DNA from: Ceratodon purpureus
Lineage: Eukaryota; Streptophyta; Bryopsida; Pseudoditrichales; Ditrichaceae
Direction: 5' to 3'
NCBI GenBank assembly: GCA_014871385.1
Contig: CM026427.1
Span: forward strand, 9,722,430-9,786,429
Length of the DNA stretch: 64,000 bases
The position numbers and the translations under genes are program-made. The notes under the pieces are model-generated. The model made no database searches. It was not told the origin of the DNA and worked only from the letters and a program-made list of their open reading frames with translations. This document shows positions 1 through 11,622 of the stretch, piece after piece (the first letter of the stretch is position 1; each line of letters begins with the position of its first letter).

Positions 1-2480
1 TCCATGCATAAGCGCTGCAAAGAATTCATTCTGTGGCGGTGCCTCGAAGAGTGCTTTTGACTCCCGGACAGGTAGTCTCTCCAAGGCACGGAATACCCTG
101 CACAACGAGGAGATTGTGAAATTTGGGTCTCCTGGCCACAGGGCAGTTGCATAGTGTGCGTAGGCGCCATCTCCGTGACCGTGAGTCAGCATTCCAGTAC
201 AGGAAATCGGAATTTGACCAAGCCCTGCCGTAGCCTTTGTGATACGTTGCATGCGGGGGATCGCTGTTTTCGATGTGTCCATCTTATCATGTATGATGCA
301 TAGGAACTCAGTAGGACTCTGTATAGATTGGGTTGTCCATCCGTAATAAATGTTGCGACAAGCTCGCTGATAGTTCAAATGCCTGGTCCTATCCTCTGTC
401 AAGCTCTGCCACTCGTCCGACCCTCTAGGATACTTGGCAATGAGTTCAACGAGGAAGTCACACTCAGTGTACTTGGAGAAATTACTTCCTACTCCCTTGA
501 CCTCAACGTTGCGGAAGTACTCCTTCCTCATGCGACTAACGGAGGACTGCGAAATCAGCTTCGCGTTGCACTGCTCATTGACCTGAATAGCACAGAGTGA
601 GGTCGATCAGTTGGGAAGTTCGTCATCCAGTCGGCGGGCAGCCGACGATAGTAATCACTACAATTCAGTAAACTATCCAAAGTGAAAGAAGATGAGGAGG
701 AACTTACAGCGTTGGCCATTTCGCGCATGTGATTCCAGTTCATCGCAGACGGGAGTACTTTGAGCGCGGCCACTCTCTTCTTGCCAATCATTCGAAACTC
801 ATTGGGCATTTGGTCGGCATTCTCATTAACGATAGTGGTCAACGTCGCGCGGGCCTGGATTGTGTGAATCTAGGGACGATGTACACCGGAATTTCCGTGA
901 CTCCCATTGACACGGCCACTTCGGGCCGAAGCCTTGTAGCTGTAGTACGCGGATTTCGATACTCCGTGAATGATATACCACGCCACTTCACATACGTCAA
1001 CGTTCGCAAGAGTAACATAGAGCTTCCGCTTGCCGGGTACAGTATGTAAGTGCCCTTGCACAGCGAAGGACATCTCTCGCCTCGCCTCGAATGTTGTTGC
1101 GTAAAATTTACGACGAATACTCACAGTATCTTCCCATCTAAAAGTCTGGCAACATCGGTCCTTGCAACAGCGTTTTGAGCTCACTAAGTGGCATTCAGCA
1201 GGGACAACCATTTGACGAAGCTTAGTGGAAGAGACGTCATCTTTTTCGCGAACTTTCCTCCTCACCGATCGATAGGCATTCTTCGGGACACCATCCAGAC
1301 CATCGTCCGCGTCGGCGTCTGCTAAATTCTCGGAGCAGTAAGTAATTATATCAGAGAGAAGGTGACCCCCTTCTAAGCGAGTGTGAGTCAGACGCCATCT
1401 GAGAGTTGTCATCTGCAGATGATCGTCTTCAGAGACGAAGAGTACCCCAACCTCTGTATCCCCTAGGACTTCATCATCACATGCCTCGTCCGGTAAACAT
1501 ACTTGAATCATTGCCCTACCACGGACTGATAGGTCATCATTAAGAAGTTCGACATACCTATTTCTCCAGAGGTGGCGGTCAGGATAAGAAGCATCTGGAG
1601 TGGAAGGAGTACCCGAGGTCCCGGAATCCGGACCCCAACAATGATCATCTGTTTCTACGTCGGATTCCCTTTGTTTAGACACATCGTCGTCACTGCTGAT
1701 ATTCATTGGAGACCTAGTCCCCAGATCCTACTCAGACGGAGCGGAGTTGCTTTCATCAATTTCTTCATTGTCGTTCCCCAAGTGAGGTTCCGTCGGCGGG
1801 CAGCCGACGGGACATGTGCCAGCCAACGCGCCATTCACAAGTGGACATACCTTGTATCCACTCCAAAGTACCAATCGCCCCACAGCACACCCGATCTTTA
1901 ACACATCCGGTAACTCACAGAAAGCAGGTGTTTCAAAGAATTCTGGATTGACGGACGACACTCTCACTATTAGAAAGAAGCTGTGAGGAATCAAGAACCC
2001 CTCCCACGTTCCTTTAGGAGAGCACTCCATAATGACTCCAGCGGCTACACAACGCTTTGAGCCTCCGGATTCCTCGAGGAGCGCAACTTCCATCTGCTCT
2101 GCGAGGTCCAGGAATTCTTGAACGGGCTTGACATCTTCTTCAACATCCGTCGGCTGGCAGCCGACGGCGTTGATGTCATTGTCTTCCACCTCTCCGAAAG
2201 GCCTGAGGTCAGCCGCCTCCCACAATATCATTTGTCCTAAGCAGTTGCTCAAGGACTTCACACCCTCATCCGGAAATGGTATATTCATTTCCATGCTATC
2301 TGAAACCTCAATCACTTTTACCACCACCACTATAGGATCAAATTCTACAACACGTTGGATCACTGCCGTGCCTGCATAATAGAGCCCAGAATGAGTAAGG
2401 GCCACGACAACGCCCTTTTTAACCTTCCAACGCCCTGATCGGCCATTCCTTAGAAACGTCTGGATCGGCTCTACTTCCAT
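1..2480 (-). pseudogene. Gene C: interrupted DNA-transposon-type gene, runs off left edge
   Basis: On the minus strand one reading frame runs from an ATG at 2480 to 708, then splices over a 125-bp intron (583-707, GTAAGT donor, CAG acceptor) into an open exon from 582 to the window edge. The last exon holds the phrases FLCIIHDKMD and GMLTHGHGDGAYAHY. Before it lies a helix-rich stretch with VCEVAWYIIHGVSK and a glycine-rich end HGNSG. From memory, this combination resembles proteins of repetitive DNA-transposon families in mosses and some animals, with the aspartates of IIHDKMD as possible catalytic residues. The frame is cut by two in-frame TAG codons, at 1728-1730 and 870-872, with coding-like sequence continuing in the same frame after each. 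The first segment could instead be a separate protein (MEVEPIQ start). Copies of the block-1 palindrome lie in the intron and in the coding frame. Confidence 0.55.
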
Positions 2481-2666
2481 TGGATAAAAGATGAAGACCT
2501 CGTCGGCGGATAGCCGACAGGGTCGACGGGAAGTGTCCCCGCCGACGGAGTAAAATGTATCCACCGACAACGAAGACGACTCGGCGGGCAGCCGACGCGG
2601 ATCGTACGACTCGGAGTGTGCACAGAAATAGCATCCGCCGACGATGACGGACACGTCCGCCGACAA

Positions 2667-3509
2667 AAATTGCAGGGGACCTTAGTTGAGAAGCAGTATG
2701 ATGTCCCTAACCTGTCCAATCAGAGACTCCTCTCAACCGTCCAATCAGAAACGATAAACGAAGACAACAGAAACGGCAACAGAAGGTGCGGGACAGTTAA
2801 GCACATGCGGGAATAATAACGGTCCTCTCAGGAAACGTGTGCGTCAGGAGCACTCTCAGAGGGAATTGAAAGTGCAATGACAGAAATAGAATGAAGTATG
2901 CGCATCTAACGGGGGGTTAGTTATGAATTCCCAGGAGTACAAATTGGCGCCAGAATCGAATTCAATTTTGCGCGCCTTGGACAGATCAAGATCCCATCAT
3001 GGCGGCGAGATACCCCCGCCGTCACAGAACAATGTTAGTTCATTATTACGAATTTGAACGTGGCGATTGGAGCAGCTGTCACATCACATGCCCACGCCAT
3101 CATGACTTGGTGACGGATTGAAAAAAAGTCAAAAGACGTCCCATCATCATCCTACGTGGCGTGATGGGACGGATGTTAGGGATGACCATCCATGCATGGA
3201 TGGTATGTACATAGCCATACGTCATGACCCATCGGGCGTGACGATTCAGTCTCGGGAGGTGGGGGTCTGCAGGGTATACACCCGCCACTCCCGACATTTC
3301 CTCCTCATTTCCAGCCTTCTCTTTTTCAGCTCTCTTTTGTCCTCTTCTCAGCGCTCCGCAGAGGTCGCGTCGGCTGCTAGGTTTTTCTGCGTCGGCTGCT
3401 AGGGTTGAGGGCGTCGGCTCCTTCACCTGCGCGCGTCGGCTGCTGTTCGAAGGTCATCCGCCGACGGTGAAAGGCCATCCGCCGACGCCATGGCAGCCTC
3501 CGAGAGTGG
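2667..3509 (+). promoter_or_regulatory. Upstream region and probable 5' noncoding exon of gene A
   Basis: No convincing coding sequence is seen here. The stretch ends at a good splice donor (gtaagt at 3510) whose intron leads to the acceptor just before the gene A start codon. It therefore probably contains the gene A promoter and a noncoding first exon. A pyrimidine-rich tract at about 3290-3360 and repeated gtcggctgct half-palindromes at 3366-3450 precede the donor. A perfect 20-bp palindrome, accatccatgcatggatggt, lies near 3185-3204. No clear TATA box was found. Confidence 0.4.
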
Positions 3510-3521
3510 GTAAGTTGTCCA

Positions 3522-3876
3522 GTCGGCTGTCCGCCGACGCTCCCCTTCTTGAGACCTTCATGTTTCCGTTTTCTCGCATGGGTTTGTCCCTCCCGTCGGC
3601 TGTCCGCCGACGCCACCCCTTCTTTTGTCCTTCATGTTTCCGTTTTCTCGCATGGGATTGTCCCCCCCGTCGGCTGTCCGCCGACGCCACCCCTTCTTTT
3701 GCCCTTCATGTTTTGTGTTCTCTCACATGGGGTTGTTCCTCCCGTCGGCTGACCGCCGACGCCACCCCTTTCTGAGTCCTTCATTTTTTCTATTTTCTCA
3801 CATGGGTTATTCCCCCCGTCGGCTGTCCGCCGATGGGGAGGGCGTGTCCATCCGCCCCGTCGGCTGTCCGCCGATG
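3522..3876 (+). repeat. Tandem array, about 74-bp period, in the 5' intron of gene A
   Basis: Six units each begin with the signature palindrome, at 3522, 3594, 3668, 3743, 3817 and 3858. The spacings are 72, 74, 75, 74 and 41. The rest of the unit is pyrimidine-rich with conserved words ccacccctt and ctcgcatggg. The array lies wholly in the intron (3510-3920) between the 5' noncoding exon and the ATG exon. The last unit is shortened. The period matches that of the arrays inside gene B at 57.3-59.3 kb. Confidence 0.93.
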
Positions 3877-3924
3877 GAGTGAGAATCTGATGGTCTAATC
3901 TTGTGATTCTAATTTTGCAGGGCG

Positions 3925-6900
3925 ATGGTCGACTCCACCGCAAAACCAAATGGGTTACGGTGGCTCTGTGACAAGGTTGTTGATCCTGAAGTACAAATAC
4001 TCGCACGGGGCTTGAAACCGAGGGTGACATTCCTCGCTGATTCGAAGATAACGGAGTGGGGCATCACCTGGCGTGACACTCCCACGTCGCTGGGCTTCGT
4101 GACCAAAATAGGTCAGAAGCAAATGGCGGGTGGACCAAGATTTGAGATTATTGGAGCCACGGAATGCGAGGATAACGACAACGTGTGCTTGGTGTTTGCA
4201 TCGGTTCCTGTCGCGGAGGGCACACCAGTGGACTGCTTCGCGGTTGTAATTCCGGTTGAGAAGTGCATGGACGGCTTGTGCTCTAAAGAAGTACAGGAAG
4301 CGGCTACTTGGGGCAGGGGCGAGAACATAGTTGTTGAACAGATACTCGACGTGATTGATACGCTCGGAGACAAAGTGATGGAAGAGAAGACGAAGAACTC
4401 GGTTAAGCCTTCACCAAAGAAAAGAGGCGGCCGCAAGTCTGCTGTAGAAGCGGGCACTGGTACAGTCACCCCCGAGACCGGAGAGACACAGGCGACAGGG
4501 GAGTCATCGAGAAGGAAGAAGGGAAAGGCAGCGGCTAATGAGGGCAAGGGTGGGAGACAGAAGAAAGGTGGGAAGAAGGAAGAGAAAAAGCAGACCGTGG
4601 CGGAAGCTCTCATGCTCGCAAACAATCTCACTTCCAAAACAAAGGACACCGACGTCCTTGCTATGTACCAGACGTTGGAGGAGGGACTTGGGCACTGCTT
4701 CCCCAACGGGCAACGTGCCCTTCCTTGTCAGATTCCATATAACAGGATACACATAGCTCCCGACGAATTTAAGTACAGAGCGATATTCAGGAAGAGGCAG
4801 GATCAGATAAGTCTTTTCTACAAAGGACTTGGAGCAATCCGGAAGAAGCCCGAGCTGTACTGCCTTCCTATGAGTGGTGACCCCAGAGTAAAGGATCTAG
4901 TGACGGGCGAGATTAAGCTTAAAGGCTTGGAAGGACTTCTTAGACCTATGCCAACCCTAAATATCAGGTATTCACGTACATTGGATGACGGCACAACGAC
5001 GCTGGTACCTTGGTATGAAGATGAGCTCATCCATTGGTACATAATTGGGGGCCAGCACACGTTTGAGGCTTGTCGAGAACTGGGAGAGAAGGAACCACTG
5101 GACTCTCCTATGCGGCAGTATTACCTTAACCACGATATCATTCCTGTATATGCTGATAACAAGGATACCCTCATTAAGGTCTCTAACGCATTAAACATCG
5201 AGGTGAAGGATAAAGTCGCCGAAGTAAGTTTCAGGTCCCAGCTGGCGAAGATGCGCGCCAAATGGATCGAGCGGGGGAGGATCGAGAAGAAAGATGACTT
5301 CAGCGCATGGAAGGTAATTTACATCTTTCTCTTTTCGTGTTGTTTCCATGTTGTTGAAAGTCGTCGGCGGCCCGCCGACGCTCAGGTGGTTTTCCGTATT
5401 GTAATTGTGGGATTTATTTATCGATTTCATTTTCTTCTTCCTTGCAGGAGTTCTGCAAGGAGTACCTCAGTCCGATTCTCGGAAAGACCCCTACGTCCCA
5501 AACCTTGAAGCTGCCCTTAGTCTTCGTTTCTGATGAAACATACAACGAGTGGCAACTGGTGTTCAACGCCTGGGAGGAGGGGAGGATCATCGGGGAGGAC
5601 GGTTTGAAACCAGGCTTTCCCCCAAAGCCAGCCCGCCGGGACATAACACTCAACGACATGCAGTACGTGATCGGTCTTCGGGACCACGAATGCAAGAGGC
5701 TGGCCAAGGAAGTTCTGGACCTTAAAGTGTACCTCAAGGTTACTGGGAAAGAGGTGGTTCAACGGGACGGAATATCCTTGGAGAATTGGTGTTTTCGTGT
5801 GAAGTACGAGTATGTTGTCCGAAACGAGCTCATGTGTATTTACAGGGGCTTTGCACTGAAGAAACCAGGGACTGGGAAGCATATTGAGTGGAGCATGGAT
5901 GATTGGAATTCCCTTGAAGTCAAGAAGGGGTTCAATGATACAATGATTAGTAATATTCGGGCTGACTTGGAAGATAGTCCTGAGGGGAAGGAGTGGCTTA
6001 AGGGACGGAATCATCCGCTCACGCCGTCGCACGGGCCAACACCAGAATTCTTCAAAGACATTGTGCAGAAGTACTGGAAGTCGGATGTGGACCAGTCTTC
6101 GCAATCGTCTGTACAATTCGATGCCCGGATTGCACAGGACCTAGGTGAAGTGTGCACAGCTCTTGACGTTCGCGGAGCATTCTCCTTGGACAAGGCTCAG
6201 TATGAGATGTTCGTAGTCTTTGGCTACGATCGAGCGGGAAAGGAGATGCCTAACATGCGACAACAACACGTTATAACTGTCGCTGAGAGGATTCACTGTG
6301 AGGTGGAGGAGGAGGTCATTCAGGTGGATGGGGAGGTAGATACAATTAAGGTGAATAAGCTTGTCACCCCATCCTTGTGGCTACTCGATGCTGAGTGTAA
6401 TTACACTCTTCAAGGCGTGTCAAGGCTGACGAGTAATTCGTGGACGGTTCATACTATGCAGTACTTCCCTGATAGTTCCGCCGGGTTTCAAAGGAGTTCT
6501 CTCATTGACTCTAGACCCAAGGTTCATGTGTCCGTTATGTATCCAAAAACAACGCCCGGGGATGCATGGAATACCTTCTCGGACTTCACTGGTTTGAAAC
6601 GTCCGCTTCCTCCCTATGTGGACGAAGGAGAAGATCATCTTGGGGAGGATTGGTCAAATGGACACTGCCACGCTAGTTACTCTTTCCTCCAATCTCTTCT
6701 GGAGAAAGCGATGCAGTTTGAGGACGTTTGGGTGATCAATTGCTGGGGAGGGGGGAACGTCACGGCCCTCGCTCTGGTAAGTTACTGCAGTCTCTTCTGG
6801 TGCCTTCGCTGTTTGCTCACCGATCGTCGGCGGGCAGCCGACGCTGATTGAATCCTTCGTGTTTCTTGGGTAAGAGATTTCCTTAACCGTTTCGTCTTGT

Positions 6901-8101
6901 TCTGCTGCAGAAAAACCATTTGACTGTAATTGAGATCGTGCGTACCGAGGAAGAGAGATACGAAGCGCACTGTCGGGTTCGGAATATGACGTTCATTCCG
7001 GGCGTTTATAACGTGCCCGTCGAAGCTCCAGTTCAGACCACGCAGTCTGGGGCCGGGCCGTCTGTCCCCGCCTCTACTAGAGGCAGGACTGGCTCTCTCA
7101 CGGCTGCCGACTTGGGTGTGAATGCGGAGGAGGCCCATTTGGTCGGGAAGGGTGGATGTATGGGTTCGGGGAAGACTGCGGGGGTTCCCTCACAGAGTTA
7201 TCTGGACTCCGACGACGATGTCGACGAGGAGCCACCAGATGTACCCGACCCAGACGTTGTAGATGAAGCTGGAGATGCCGAGGAACAGCCAAAAAACGAG
7301 GACGACCAAGCTGAGGCTCGCATTCCAACTGGAGATGCAGAGGTAGAGGAGCGAGACACGGAGGACTTAGACTATGAACCAGAACCCGACGTATTACCAC
7401 TGGAAGAATCAAATCCTCGTTACGTGAACCCACCGCTGTCGCAAGTTCTAGGGGAGACCGGAACTGACTCCCTCAGCTTCGGTATTATTTCTCCTACAAT
7501 TCAAGAGCAGGAGACTCCTCTCGCCGAGCCAGAACGTGATTTAGACCAGGCGGGGCGTCCAAAGAAGATGCAGGTTCCTCTAGCATCGAGGCCTGACGAT
7601 GAAGTGGTTCTCCGTGTCCAGAAGCCTACCCAGGAGCCTGCAGTGAGCATTGAAGGGCATGTTCCTCCTGCTGCGGTCGGCGGGCAGCCGACGGCAGACG
7701 AGCAAACCTCATCTAACCCCTCTGCCAAGACCAAGTTGACAGGGAAGTCAATCGCATTCGTCACTCAAGGTGTGAAGGGCGCAACTCGGATGATTGGCCC
7801 AGATGAGAACCCTCTGGTCAAGACACGATCATTGAAGAGAAGTAAGACCGATGGTACTGCGCAGGATTCCTCTCTTGTTGGTAACTTATCCCGTGATTCC
7901 TCAGGGGTTCAGGAAGGGGAGGAGTCCTCTGGGAAGGGCAAACGGAAGGCTGCTTCGAAGAAGACTTCCTCCAAGAAGGGCACATCTGGGGATCTGCTCA
8001 TGAGTCCCAGGAATGTGGACGCTCCAGAGGACGTTCTGTCACCTCCGCGGGCATCCAAACGGGAGCCTAGGCCGAAGAAGCACAAAGGTGGAGGTCAGTG
8101 A
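3925..8101 (+). CDS. Gene A: ParB-like / degenerate methyltransferase-like protein, three coding exons
   Basis: Coding exons are 3925-5313, 5448-6776 and 6911-8101, joined by introns 5314-5447 and 6777-6910 with GT-AG ends. All joins are in phase, giving about 1,302 residues. Residues about 145-220 are lysine/serine-rich and look nuclear. Around residue 375 is WYIIGGQHTFEACRELG, which matches the ParB/Srx-type catalytic loop (G-x-x-H-x-x-x-A). At the end of exon 2 is VWVINCWGGGNVTALA followed by VIEIVRTEEERYEA. This occupies the place of the SAM-binding motif I of beta-class DNA methyltransferases, but the usual acidic residue and DPPY-like motif are lost, so it is probably not an active methylase. 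The C-terminal 300 residues are acidic and disordered, ending in a basic tail. A palindrome copy inside exon 3 encodes VGGQPT. It is a divergent relative of gene B. The domain call rests on motifs and on the alignment with gene B. Confidence 0.8.
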
Positions 8102-8333
8102 ATCAGGCGGTGGCCCAGTCCATCTTTTAAATGCCTGCATTGATAATTTAGTCTAGTGATCGGGCGCTAGGATTGTGTTAGATGTTTGTACTGCCAAATA
8201 TGAATAAATTTTCGGTAAATGCCAAGTTGTACGCTTTCCCTTTTTCCAAATAATGTTGCTTGCAAGTCAGCTGTCCGCCGACCGTCATCCTAACCGTCAC
8301 GTTTGTCCTCTGCTTCGTTTTCTGTCACTCCAG

Positions 8334-9103
8334 AGTCCGCGGACAAGGAAGTCCATGGAAAACTTCACGAAGATAGACCCAGTGCAGTTCTGGAGCAGGG
8401 ACCTCCACCTCTGAATTCACTTCACATAGCCCCGGAACACGCTGGTACTCAGGTACACGATCCAGTGCTGAAGTACTTTCTGGTTCTGGATATTAACGGC
8501 CTGCTATTAGTCCAGACGAAGCAGGGTACTAGGTGGAATACTAAACTTAGACCGGGTTTAGAGAAGTTCCTAGAGTTCTGCCTGGACAATTTCGAGGTGG
8601 TCTTCTGGAGCTGCGTTCAGGAAAAGAGGTTCGAGATTCTGTGGACAGTGTTGCAGCAGCGCTGTCCTCGTCTAGATGCCGAAGTGCGCTACAAGTTCGA
8701 CCAGAGTTTCTGCGAGACTTGCGTACATAAGGCTAGTAGGGAGTTTTATTTGAAGAGACTCCAGACCCTCTTTGACCTCGATGACGGGCTGAAGGGGACG
8801 GGGGCGTCTTCAATTAACACTCTCTTGGTTGATGATTCCCCTTATAAGAATGTCGCAAACACTCCTTGGAACGCTGTGCACCCTACACCATATACCTTCG
8901 AGTCGAAGGAGTCGGAAAATAAGAGGAATTATCTGCTTGGAGAATTGATTCCTTGGCTTACCAGTTTGAAAGAATCTAAACTCCCCGTGCCCGAGTACTG
9001 CCAGAAACACTCCGAATTCGGTCAGCGTCGTCTGTTTCCGGGGGATGAAGCTTATAGTCTCTTCTCTCCACACATTGATTGCCCTAAACGAAAGAGAACA
9101 TAG
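8334..9103 (+). CDS. FCP1-like HAD family gene 1 (5' exon not found)
   Basis: The exon follows a strong acceptor (cactccag at 8333) and reads to a stop at 9103. It contains FLVLDINGLL, then RPGLEKFLEFC, NFEVVFWS, NTLLVDDSPYKN and a C-terminal basic CPKRKRT. This order is that of the plant HAD/NLI-interacting-factor-like (FCP1-like) phosphatase family. The first aspartate of the nucleophile motif is kept; the second is Asn, as in several plant members. There is no in-frame ATG before the HAD motif, so an upstream exon must supply the start, and I could not place it. It is the best preserved of three tandem relatives. Whether it dephosphorylates proteins is unknown. Confidence 0.75.
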
Positions 9104-9754
9104 TAGATGTAGAAACTGTTTTAGAGAGCATGCACATGATTCAGTCGGCTGCCCGCCGATGGGATCTTCATGTATTTAGACTTTTACAGTAAATAAAGTT
9201 TTCCTCCTTTTAAATATATGAGAACGGAACTCAGTGTCGAGACTGTGTATTCTGTCGTGGGTGTCTTATTGTGTCTCCATTTGTACACTAGAGCAAGTAT
9301 GAATTGTGAGCACGCGATTGATCACCCATGTTTTCTTGGAATTTGTCCTTCATTGTTCAGGAGTCACTAGAGGATGACGCTGAAATTGAAGTGCACCAGG
9401 GACCTTCCCTTCTTAGTATGCTCTTGGAAAGGTACCCTACATCTCCTGATGGTGATGCTCACAGAGAAGAGTCTCCGGGAGCGGAAGCCGAGAATGAAAG
9501 TGATGGGGAGGACGAGTACGACTATCCAGTCGGCGGGCCGCCGACGCTGTCTGCTGCACATAGCTCTGGCCGGTGTGCGATGGCTTCCACCTCGTTCGTC
9601 GAGACCAACGTCGCGATCCCGCGCACCGGTTCCCGGCTCGATGATTCCGTCAGTGTCAGCACTGATATTATTGCGCGTAATATTGAGGTACCTCTCCAAC
9701 GATACTACCTTGTCCTTGACATTAAGGGATTGCTCATCGCGGAGCACCACGGGT

Positions 9755-11622
9755 CACTATAAGAAACCTGTGTTTTTGGAGATGTTTTCCAAAAACATGG
9801 TCGTGTTTTTGTCATGTCTTTGTGTCGGTCAATCATGTCTTGAGGATCGTGAGGACGTTAACGCGTTTTTTGAGATAAACTGGGCTTATTGTGCTCAGAC
9901 ATGGACATGCTACCCTAAAAACGCAAAGACGTCTGGAAAAACGTCCGCATCTATGGGGACGTGGCAGAGGACATCCCTTTTAACACAAAATTGCCCGATT
10001 GACAACGGCCTCGTTTTGACGGACGGTAAAATGGGCCCGAACTTACTGGGCTGCGAGGTAACTTCCTGCCCGAAGTGAAAAAAACCAGAAGAAGGGCAGG
10101 GTCAGCCAAGGGAGCAAAAGAGGCCGAGAGGGATTGAAGGACCTTTTTTTATTTTTTCTTTGTAAATGAAATTTACAATATCAAATTTCTTCTCTATTTT
10201 TTTTTCAAAGACGTTCGCATGTCTCGGAAGATGTCGACACAGACATCTGTCGAGACATGGTGACGTTCATTCATCCATTTTTTGTTCATTGGCGGCAACA
10301 TTCATCCTTAGATTAGGGCTTTGAGCCTTGGTAGGGTTAGGGTGAGCCGCCACTTTGGCGGCTTCTAATCTTGTATTTGAGAGCTTTGTTTCAAGCTTTT
10401 TGTGTCTCCATGGAGTCTCTCCCGTTTGTTTCCCTATCAGTCCGTCATTTCTTGTCCAAGTAGAGTGAGAATTAGCATGGTTGTAGTTCTCTTGTAGGGC
10501 TTTCCAATGGTAGTAAGCACGTCCAATTCCGAGTTATAGGGAGTGAGATATGGCCTCCCGAAGTTGGGGTTGTCAAAGGAGTGCGGCTGGAGGAAGGGTG
10601 TCGGATTTTTAGCAATCAGTCCTAGGGTTTTGTTTCTATGCTTCTGAAATTTTTAGGGTAGATTAAAAATTAACTCAGCTTTCCAATAAGCTAAGGCACG
10701 CCCCAATCCAAGCTAGGATGGAGGAATGGCAACCTAAAAACTGAAAGGTACTTCAAAAAACTCTGAGGGGGGTGTATTTTCCCAACTTTATTCTTGCTCT
10801 CCATCTTCTTCTTTTCTCCTTTCCTCCCTTGTTCCTTTCTTCATGTGATCTTCTTTCCTTCACTTCATTGTGATTAAATGCCACCTTCATAGCTGCAGAA
10901 ACACCTCTGTGGTTGCAAAGACACCTTCATGTCTGCAAAAACACTCGCATGTCTACAAAAAACACCCTCATGTCTGCAAAAAACACCCTCATGTCTGCAT
11001 AAACACATTCATCTCAGCAAAAACACCCTTCCACACATCCTGTACACGTTGACATGGCCATGTCAGCCATGTTAAAGTTTACAGCATGGAGATGTTCACT
11101 ATAACAAATGCCAGACATAGTTCATGTCCGCACAGACATCGGCGTGGCCATCACGTTGTTACCAACAGACGTCTTGAATACCACGGTGATGTCCCCGGTG
11201 ATGTCTTCAGTAACGCATTTCGAAGTCAATAATCTCCGAAAACTATGCTTACGTGGCAGGCCACGCTGGACTTTCGCGGCTGACACGTCAGATTTTCCCG
11301 CGGCCACCTCAGAAAATGGCGGGTCCACGTTGTCCGCCACGTCACCATGGCAGCGGTGACATCCTCCGCCCATGTGGCATTGCCCGGAAAATTTCACTGC
11401 TGATGTGTCATGACGTGGCGTCCACGTTGCAGACTTTGCCGGCCCTCGAAATCACCCGGAGACGCGCGTGCTATGGCGATGTCTACATGTTTTTTCGGAT
11501 GTCCGCATTTGTTTTCCCTGCGTCTTAGATGTTTCCATGTCTGCACGACATCCTTTCTAGCGTCCACTTGTTTTTTTCAACATGATTCGGGATGTCTTCA
11601 AAAACACGGGTTTCTTATAGTG
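9755..11622. mobile_element. Non-autonomous CACTA transposon (1,868 bp) with GGT target-site duplication
   Basis: The left end begins cactataagaaacctgtg and the right end is its inverted counterpart ending ttcttatagtg, which are typical CACTA termini. The three bases GGT flank it on both sides (9752-9754 and 11623-11625), the expected 3-bp duplication. No transposase frame is present. Short repeats of the type catgtctgcaaaaacac near the ends fit subterminal transposase-binding repeats. It sits inside an FCP1-like gene, so it is younger than that gene copy. Confidence 0.95.
10890..11040 (+). repeat. Subterminal tandem repeats in the CACTA element
   Basis: About seven imperfect units of 18-21 bp with the core catgtctgcaaaaacac lie in one orientation. 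Related words (catgtctt, gacgt) recur close to both element termini. Confidence 0.75.

Noticed and set aside
328-600. Plus-strand open frame at the left edge
   Set aside because: It is a shadow of the better supported minus-strand exon (IIHDKMD, HGHGDG) of gene C.
3549-4030. Several open frames on both strands through the gene A 5' intron
   Set aside because: They are produced by the GC-rich 74-bp tandem repeat; repeated peptides such as VGCPPT or SADAT come from the palindrome, not from a protein gene.
4113-4706. Minus-strand open frame of 197 codons
   Set aside because: Antisense shadow of the lysine-rich part of gene A exon 1; it has no splice or domain support.
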